Source: Syntrophobacterales bacterium (GTDB taxonomy: Bacteria > Desulfobacterota > Syntrophorhabdia > Syntrophorhabdales > WCHB1-27). Taken from it: a stretch of DNA of 10,656 nt. The position numbers were made by a program, and so were the translations under genes. The DNA is taken from the NCBI GenBank assembly GCA_017881765.1, contig JADGQN010000127.1, positions 1 through 10,656 on the forward strand, read 5' to 3'. The notes beneath the pieces were generated by a model, which made no database searches, was not told the origin of the DNA, and was given only the letters and a program-made list of their open reading frames with translations. Positions 6,148-10,656 of the stretch are shown here, one piece after another; the first letter of the stretch is position 1, and every line of letters starts with the position of its first letter.

Positions 6148-6260
6148 GTCCAGGCTTTGTATATACTATTGCCAGGAGCTGTGTTCCCACGCGGCTATCA
6201 GCGTGCGATGGCGCATTCGAGGCAGACCCGTAGTAAGATCCCTGATGGGAGGCAGATGAG

Positions 6261-6791
6261 ATGAATCTTTCGGACATGAGGTTGCCCAGAGAGTTGGAAG
6301 CTGATGACACCGCCGGGACCATCCGTCAAATCCTGATGACCCGTACCGTTCAACTCTGGTCCGGCAGCGATCTTTCCGTCCCCGTGATCACTATGGGTGA
6401 TCCTCTGAAAAAGGTGCTCCGGAGGGCCTACATTAACGGTCACGTTCGGTGCGGATTGGAGGCAATCTCCGACAGGCTGGAAAAGGAACGACGGGGGATT
6501 GCCCACCTTCGGGAAGGCAGGGGTCTGCCCACCGGTGACAGGGTTTCCAGGCTGCTCCTCATTTCCAGCGATGGCGCCCAACGTTTTTACCGGCACATTG
6601 AACACCTCCTGCAACTCCATGCCCCCAGAGTCCTCGGCTGTATGCTCAACATGGACGGCAACGCGCTGGGCAGTGTGATTACGGGCACGGAGAGACAGAT
6701 CAAAGTCATCATGGCGGAACACAAGGAGGCTGTTTCTGAACTGCTGCGCGCACTCCTTGAAGGCCGGGGTGAAGCCCCTTCAGCAAAGTGA
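6261..6791 (+). CDS. cytoplasmic protein of unknown function
   Basis: I do not recognise this 176-residue protein. The ATG at 6261 is supported by GGGAGG (6247-6252) 8 bases upstream. There is no signal peptide or membrane segment. The sequence is rich in charged residues and predicted helices, with basic patches (KKVLRRAY at about 50-57, RLEKERRG at about 72-79). A more conserved-looking C-terminal half contains VLGCMLNMDGNALGSVITG (about 124-142) and ends in an amphipathic helix (KVIMAEHKEAVSELLRALLEG). Only one or two cysteines occur and no metal or nucleotide motif is visible. It lies 46 bases upstream of the YwbE-family gene on the same strand, with no terminator between, so the two are probably cotranscribed from 6069-6097. 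The folded leader suggests post-transcriptional control. Confidence 0.75.
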   Translation: MNLSDMRLPRELEADDTAGTIRQILMTRTVQLWSGSDLSVPVITMGDPLKKVLRRAYINGHVRCGLEAISDRLEKERRGIAHLREGRGLPTGDRVSRLLLISSDGAQRFYRHIEHLLQLHAPRVLGCMLNMDGNALGSVITGTERQIKVIMAEHKEAVSELLRALLEGRGEAPSAK

Positions 6792-6837
6792 ATTTGAAAA
6801 GGAATTGGAGAGTCAAAACAGTTCGGGAGAAACTCAC

Positions 6838-7035
6838 GTGGACGGTACAAAACGGTCTGATATAAAACCGGGAATCAGAGTCTTGATTGTTCTGAAGAAG
6901 GATCAACGCACAGGAAAACTCACGGAAGGCGTGGTAAAGGATATCCTGACCAACTCTCCTCAGCACCCCCATGGAATAAAAGTACGCTTGGAGAGTGGAG
7001 AAGTGGGGAGGGTGAAGGGGGCGGGATCCCAGTGA
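6838..7035 (+). CDS. ywbE: YwbE-family (DUF2196) small protein
   Basis: The 65-residue product matches the YwbE family throughout: RSDIKPGIRVLIVLKKDQ, then RTGKLTEGVVKDILTNSP, then HPHGIKVRLESGEVGRVK. Family members in Firmicutes and proteobacteria are about 60-70 residues; their role is unproven, although the compact basic beta-rich sequence resembles small nucleic-acid-binding or KOW/SH3-like folds. The GTG at 6838 is chosen because GGGAGA (6825-6830) lies 7 bases upstream and the length then equals the family norm. An in-frame TTG at 6757 would add 27 residues inside the preceding gene that the family does not have. It follows the unknown gene at 6261 by 46 bases and is probably in its operon. 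Confidence 0.9.
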   Translation: MDGTKRSDIKPGIRVLIVLKKDQRTGKLTEGVVKDILTNSPQHPHGIKVRLESGEVGRVKGAGSQ

Positions 7036-7046
7036 AACTCGGGATG

Positions 7047-7077
7047 GAGAAGGGGGCGTGGTCGACGCCCCCTTCTC
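7047..7077. terminator. 13-pair hairpin between convergent genes, possibly a bidirectional terminator
   Basis: GAGAAGGGGGCGT (7047-7059) and ACGCCCCCTTCTC (7065-7077) are perfectly complementary with a five-base loop. The hairpin starts 12 bases after the YwbE stop codon and could end transcription from both sides. No T tract follows on either strand, so termination would be non-canonical. Two smaller hairpins (7104-7121 and 7120-7132) lie next to the glutamine synthetase stop codon. Confidence 0.55.
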
Positions 7078-7133
7078 GAAGTTACCCCGAACTCGCTAAC
7101 GAACGTGGTCTTTCGACCGCGAGCTTCGCTCGA

Positions 7134-9230
7134 TTACAGCTTAAAGAGAAGATCCGTATAATTCGGTACGGGCCACATATCCCTGGGAACGAGCATTTCC
7201 AGGGCGTCGATGTCCGCGCGCAAGGCTTGCATTGCCGTGACAACATTGTCCCGGTAGCTTTCAGCCTTCTTGACCGTATCCGCGATTGCCTGCGCCTTCG
7301 CGGCCGCTCCTTCAAGCTTCGCCAGAGTTTTATAGGAAGACGCGAGCAGAGAACCCAGCTTCTTCACGAGATCCACCTGGACCGGAGCCGAAACCGATAC
7401 GGACTTGAAACTGTCGATGGAGTCGGCCAGGAAGGTTGCGTATTCGATCGCAGCGGGTAAGAATTGTTTCTTGACCATATCGATTGCCGTCAGCGCTTCG
7501 ATATTGATCTGTTTCGCGTAATGCTCGACATAAATATCGTAACGCGAATGCAGCTCCTTATGCGACAAGACTTCATATTTTTGAAAGAGCTTAAGGGCTT
7601 TGTCCGTAACGAATGCCTTTAATGCGTCAACGGAGTTTCCTACGTTGGGCAGACCCCGCTTTTCCGCCTCTTTCATCCATTCTTCCGAATAGTTATTCCC
7701 GTTAAAGATAACCCGGCTATGCTTCTTGTAGGTTTCTCTGATAATGGCCGCCGCCTCGGCGTTCTTGTCTTTGGCTTTTTCCAGACGGGTAGCGATTTCG
7801 TCAAGGGCTTCGGCAGCGATCGTATTCAGGGCGACATTCGGCCCTGCGATTGATTGTGCCGAGCCGACCGTCCTGAATTCGAACTTGTTACCGGTGAACG
7901 CGAAGGGAGAGGTCCTGTTGCGGTCGGTATTGTCCTTGGGGATATCGGGCAGTGTATCCACGCCGACGTTGACAAACTGTTTGCCCCTTGCGGAAACCTT
8001 CTGGCCTTTTGAAATCTTTTCCAGAATCTCCGTTAAGTCCTCGCCCATAAAGATGGAGATGATAGCCGGGGGTGCCTCGTTGGCGCCCAGACGGTGATCG
8101 TTTCCGGCGTGCGCGCAGGTAGCACGCAGGATATCGGCATGGGTGTCGACGGCTTTGAGCAATGCGCTTACGAATAAAAGAAATTGAACATTTTCACCGG
8201 GTGTGTTGCCGGGTTCCAGTAAATTGATGCCGTCATCCGTCGAGAGAGACCAGTTGTTGTGCTTGCCGGAACCGTTAATGCCGGCATAGGGCTTTTCATG
8301 GAGCAGACAGACCAGGTCATGGCGGAAGGCGACCTTCTGCATGGTCTCCATGACAAGCTGATTGTGGTCGGTAGCGATGTTCGTCGTGGCAAAAATGGGG
8401 GCCATCTCGTATTGCGCCGGCGCTACCTCATTGTGCTGGGTTTTGGACATGATGCCCATCTTCCATAGCTCGGTGTTGAGGTCCTGCATGTAATCGGAAA
8501 CCCTGTCTTTAATTGCGCCGAAGTATTGGTCCTCGAGCTCCTGGCCCTTGGGCGCGGGTGCACCGAACATCGTTCGTCCCGTGAGCATCAAATCGATCCG
8601 CTCCAGATAGAGTTCTTTGTCGACCAGAAAATATTCCTGTTCAGGGCCTACCGTCGCCGTTACTTTCATGGAGGTTGCATTTTTCAGCGCTCTCAACACC
8701 CGCAGGGCCTGTTTGGACACGGCTGACATGGACCGCAGCAGGGGTGTTTTTTTGTCGAGGGCTTCGCCATTATAGGAGTAGAAGGCAGTCGGAATCGTAA
8801 AGGTAACGTTGCCATTTTCATCTGTTTTCAGGAATGCGGGCGAGGTGCAATCCCAGGCTGTATACCCTCTCGCTTCGAATGTAGCGCGCAAGCCGCCGCT
8901 TGGAAAGGACGATGCGTCCGGTTCGCCCTGGATCAGTTGCTTGCCGGAAAACTCCAGAATCACGCTGCCGTCGCCGGCCGGGGATATGAAGGAGTCGTGC
9001 TTTTCGGCGGTTATCCCGGTCAGGGGCTGGAACCAATGGGTATAGTGGGTCGCTCCTTTCTCAATGGCCCAATCCTTCATGGCATTTGCGACCACGTCGG
9101 CAACATCGGGGCGTAATGGCGTGCCTTTTTCAATCGTTTCCTTCAGCGCCTTGTAAATCTCTTTCGGCAACCGCTCTTTCATGACCTTATCGTTGAAAAC
9201 GTTTGAACCAAAAACTTCTGTAAGCTCCAT
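7134..9230 (-). CDS. glnN: glutamine synthetase type III
   Basis: The 698-residue length and motifs identify the GlnN (GSIII) class: ATP-dependent ligation of ammonia to glutamate, a large cytoplasmic oligomer of about 700-residue subunits, distinct from the 450-residue GSI. Visible motifs include VGPEQEYFLVD (194-204, metal-binding glutamates), NEVAPAQYEMAP (267-278), GINGSGKHNNWSLS (317-330, with the active-site histidine region), HRLGANEAPPAI (379-390) and the GSIII signature around DNTDRNRTSPFAFTG (433-447) with KFEFRT. The helical C-terminal third (about 480-690) is normal for the class. No truncation or missing motif is seen. AGGAGG (9236-9241) lies 5 bases before the ATG at 9230. No GlnB or ammonium transporter gene adjoins it, so it is a stand-alone nitrogen-assimilation gene here. 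No clear promoter was found upstream. Confidence 0.96.
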   Translation of the reverse strand: MELTEVFGSNVFNDKVMKERLPKEIYKALKETIEKGTPLRPDVADVVANAMKDWAIEKGATHYTHWFQPLTGITAEKHDSFISPAGDGSVILEFSGKQLIQGEPDASSFPSGGLRATFEARGYTAWDCTSPAFLKTDENGNVTFTIPTAFYSYNGEALDKKTPLLRSMSAVSKQALRVLRALKNATSMKVTATVGPEQEYFLVDKELYLERIDLMLTGRTMFGAPAPKGQELEDQYFGAIKDRVSDYMQDLNTELWKMGIMSKTQHNEVAPAQYEMAPIFATTNIATDHNQLVMETMQKVAFRHDLVCLLHEKPYAGINGSGKHNNWSLSTDDGINLLEPGNTPGENVQFLLFVSALLKAVDTHADILRATCAHAGNDHRLGANEAPPAIISIFMGEDLTEILEKISKGQKVSARGKQFVNVGVDTLPDIPKDNTDRNRTSPFAFTGNKFEFRTVGSAQSIAGPNVALNTIAAEALDEIATRLEKAKDKNAEAAAIIRETYKKHSRVIFNGNNYSEEWMKEAEKRGLPNVGNSVDALKAFVTDKALKLFQKYEVLSHKELHSRYDIYVEHYAKQINIEALTAIDMVKKQFLPAAIEYATFLADSIDSFKSVSVSAPVQVDLVKKLGSLLASSYKTLAKLEGAAAKAQAIADTVKKAESYRDNVVTAMQALRADIDALEMLVPRDMWPVPNYTDLLFKL

Positions 9231-9371
9231 GATTCCCTCCTCTTTATCTAAATTTCGGATCTGACAATGCTGACTTACTATGGCTTTTGCTGCTCTTCTT
9301 CATAGGCTCGGACCGAAAGAAGGGTCTTTCTACTATTTTAATACTCTCCATTTGCGTTTGAAAGGCCCGTT

Positions 9372-9387
9372 AAGTCGACGTTGACTT
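9372..9387. promoter_or_regulatory. 16-bp near-palindrome upstream of glnN, possible operator
   Basis: AAGTCGAC and GTTGACTT are inverted copies with one mismatch and no spacer. The site is about 145 bases upstream of the glnN start codon, a plausible place for a regulator of nitrogen assimilation. No known box was recognised. Confidence 0.3.
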
Positions 9388-9495
9388 TATGTGAACTTCT
9401 TCGTTCGGTAACCCTGAAAATCCAACGAGGACGTTGAGGGAGGAAGCACGTCAATGTGCAACATAGTATAGTGCATCGAAATAAGATTTACAAGT

Positions 9496-9517
9496 GCGAA
9501 TTGCTGGCGAATTGCCG
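9496..9517. repeat. tandem 11-bp repeat
   Basis: GCGAATTGCTG (9496-9506) is followed directly by GCGAATTGCCG (9507-9517), one mismatch, and then GCG. The 11-bp period is close to one helical turn, so two proteins could bind the same face. It may also be a simple duplication. Confidence 0.45.
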
Positions 9518-9577
9518 GCGTTCCGTTGCGGCAAAACAGTTATCATAGGCATTACAAGGAGAAGGAATGGAGATGTT

Positions 9578-9814
9578 TCATTTCAGGTTATATTTTGTTT
9601 TGGCCTCGGCAACTATTTTTCCGGTGATCGGCGCTGAAACATGGTGAGGAACCCCTTTGCTTCTTACCTCGGCCGACCAGTTACAACCCGTGCCGTCAGG
9701 TTCTGACCGCTGAACAGAAATGAAACTGCACTTTTTTAACGCCGCGTGTTTGTAGAGCTCTGAATTCAATATGTCCAGCAATTCATCTTCCGTAACCTCT
9801 TGCCTTATTTTCAT
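9578..9814 (-). CDS. small conserved-looking protein of unknown function
   Basis: The 78-residue protein has an exceptionally good ribosome binding site: AGGAGG (9820-9825) 5 bases before the ATG at 9814. The N-terminus (EVTEDELLDILNSELYK, about 6-22) looks helical. The middle holds C29 and C44 in KKCSFISVQR and GTGCNWSAEV, and the C-terminus is GVPHHVSAPITGKIVAEAKT followed by KYNLK. There is no signal peptide or membrane segment, so it is probably cytoplasmic. I recall similar short proteins in various proteobacteria, all of unknown function, but cannot confirm it here. It lies 96 bases downstream of the metallophosphoesterase on the same strand and may share its transcript. Confidence 0.8.
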   Translation of the reverse strand: MKIRQEVTEDELLDILNSELYKHAALKKCSFISVQRSEPDGTGCNWSAEVRSKGVPHHVSAPITGKIVAEAKTKYNLK

Positions 9815-9910
9815 ATATACCTCCTCTTGGAAGAACCGGTTTTGTCAAAGCCCGAGAACTATTTTTACCGCCCGCTCGCTTGATAAAATATGATGCGCAT
9901 GGACACAAAC

Positions 9911-10656
9911 CTAACGTTTGACGCTGCTAATTAGAGAAAACCCTTCCCTGACGTTGCCCTGCATATCCTTTACCGTGAAGGAGAAACCGTCGCTTTTTCT
10001 GGTTGCCACAATATAGCCGGGGTCTCCGTTCTGCAGAGGGAAGAGAGGCACTGCCCGGACTGCAGGCGCAATAACGTACAGAATACCATCCCTTGTGGCC
10101 CGGTTGTATATATGATCGTGACCCGAGACGACGAGAGAAACGCCGTTCTTGACGAATAACCGGTGAAGGGCATCCCTGGCCTCCGTATGACGGTCGAGGC
10201 CATGAAGGAATACCACGGGATAGAGCGGCTCGTGGAGGAACACAAACTTGTGCCGAAGCGGCCGCTGTAGCTCCGTCTCCAGCCACACAAGCTGCTTCTT
10301 CGCCACCATGCCCTCCTCATCTGGAAGCTCTGTGTTTAAGAGAATAAACAGGGTGTCTCCAGTGGAGAAAGAATAGTACGGCCTGGCAAAGAGTTTCAGG
10401 TAGACCGCGAGCGACCTTTTGCCGTGGATGTCGTGGTTCCCTGGCGCAAGGTGCACTGTTTTTGCGGGCCCGGTGATCTCAAAGAACCTCGCCCACTGGC
10501 TCGAACTCCCCGGGCTGTCTATGGCGTCACCCGCGTGGATGATCACCTGTATCTTCTCCTCCTCGATTCTCTGAATGAGGGCAGGGTAAAGAGAATCGCT
10601 TGCCCCTAAATGGGTGTCGCTGACGATGGCAAAGGGTGCCTGCTGCGCCCGGGCAT
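9911..10656 (-). CDS. calcineurin-like metallophosphoesterase, N-terminus beyond window
   Basis: The frame is open from the window edge at 10656 to TAG at 9911-9913; 247 residues are visible. All metallophosphoesterase motifs are present in order (residues from the window edge): D-x-H in SDTH (12-15), GD in HAGDAIDS (40-47), GNHD (72-75), a lone histidine in FLHEPLYP (139-146) and GHDH in VSGHDHIYNR (176-185). These residues hold the two metal ions that hydrolyse phosphomono- or diesters; the substrate is not readable. A GTG at 10546 would give a shorter product but would discard the essential SDTH motif, so the true start is outside the window. The residues before the domain (ARAQQAP) resemble the end of a signal peptide, so the enzyme may be exported, but this is inference. 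The GHDH-IYNR form is typical of the purple-acid-phosphatase-like branch. Confidence 0.92.
   Translation of the reverse strand, partial: ARAQQAPFAIVSDTHLGASDSLYPALIQRIEEEKIQVIIHAGDAIDSPGSSSQWARFFEITGPAKTVHLAPGNHDIHGKRSLAVYLKLFARPYYSFSTGDTLFILLNTELPDEEGMVAKKQLVWLETELQRPLRHKFVFLHEPLYPVVFLHGLDRHTEARDALHRLFVKNGVSLVVSGHDHIYNRATRDGILYVIAPAVRAVPLFPLQNGDPGYIVATRKSDGFSFTVKDMQGNVREGFSLISSVKR

Larger units (their letters stand above)
5744..6260. other. long intergenic region with divergent promoters
   Basis: No convincing gene was found between the PEP-CTERM promoter and the + strand gene at 6261. An open frame at 5924-6322 (-) runs through the hairpin cluster and has no start signal or recognisable sequence. 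The supported contents are the sigma-54-type promoter and its possible activator sites on the left, and the sigma-70-type promoter and folded leader (6069-6205) on the right. Confidence 0.5.
9231..9577. other. intergenic region upstream of glnN
   Basis: Beyond the glnN ribosome binding site it holds a near-perfect 16-bp palindrome (9372-9387), an 11-bp tandem repeat (9496-9517) and the start of a short antisense reading frame (9567-9647). No confident promoter was found for glnN: an AT-rich TATTAAAAT (minus strand, about 9333-9341) lacks a good -35 partner, and a GG-N10-GC arrangement near 9355-9370 matches the sigma-54 consensus poorly. Confidence 0.45.

Noticed and set aside
5924..6322. 132-codon minus-strand frame
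   Set aside because: It runs through the promoter and hairpin cluster and over the start of the 6261 gene, and shows no recognisable sequence.
6757..6837. TTG start giving a 92-residue YwbE protein
   Set aside because: The extra 27 residues overlap the preceding gene and are absent from the family; the GTG at 6838 has its own ribosome binding site.
9352..9372. Sigma-54 promoter for glnN on the minus strand
   Set aside because: GG-N10-GC spacing is present, but only about half of the defined consensus positions match.
9843..9848. TTGACA on the minus strand before the 78-residue gene
   Set aside because: It is too close to the start: a -10 box at normal spacing would fall on the ribosome binding site.

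Overview
The window looks like chromosomal DNA of a Gram-negative, probably anaerobic bacterium of the deltaproteobacterial (Desulfobacterota or syntroph-like) kind. This is an inference from gene content: a Bug/TctC periplasmic receptor, a ferredoxin-nitroreductase fusion, a type III glutamine synthetase, a PEP-CTERM surface protein with a sigma-54-like promoter, and a YwbE-family protein. No rRNA, tRNA, transposase, phage gene or CRISPR array was seen.

Layout. Positions 1-105 (-) hold the N-terminal part of a small lysine-rich protein with a good sigma-70-type promoter at 153-181. About 440 bases without a convincing gene follow, including a terminator-like hairpin with a T5 tract near 223-247. 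A two-gene unit on + follows (620-2748): a secreted protein with seven repeats of about 39 residues, probably a beta-propeller, overlapping by one base a membrane-anchored protein of unknown function. Convergent to it are a Bug/TctC receptor (2866-3840, -) and a ferredoxin-nitroreductase fusion (4097-4924, -). The fusion has a near-consensus promoter whose -35 box lies in a 13-bp palindrome, with a 16-bp tandem repeat just upstream.

Next is a small glycine/serine-rich PEP-CTERM protein (5302-5622, -) with a sigma-54-type site about 100 bp upstream. Then comes a + strand pair: an unknown cytoplasmic protein (6261-6791) behind a sigma-70-type promoter and a strongly folded leader, and a YwbE-family protein (6838-7035). 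A hairpin-rich gap separates this pair from the convergent glnN-type glutamine synthetase III (7134-9230, -). A 78-residue unknown protein (9578-9814, -) and a metallophosphoesterase cut by the window end (9911-10656, -) finish the window.

Most genes sit alone with their own signals rather than in one pathway operon. The clear pairings are the propeller/anchored-protein overlap and the 6261/YwbE pair. The most interesting signals are regulatory: the sigma-54-type promoter of the PEP-CTERM gene, the operator-like array before the nitroreductase, and the folded leader of the 6261 gene. The least explained protein-coding unit is the propeller plus anchored-protein pair.
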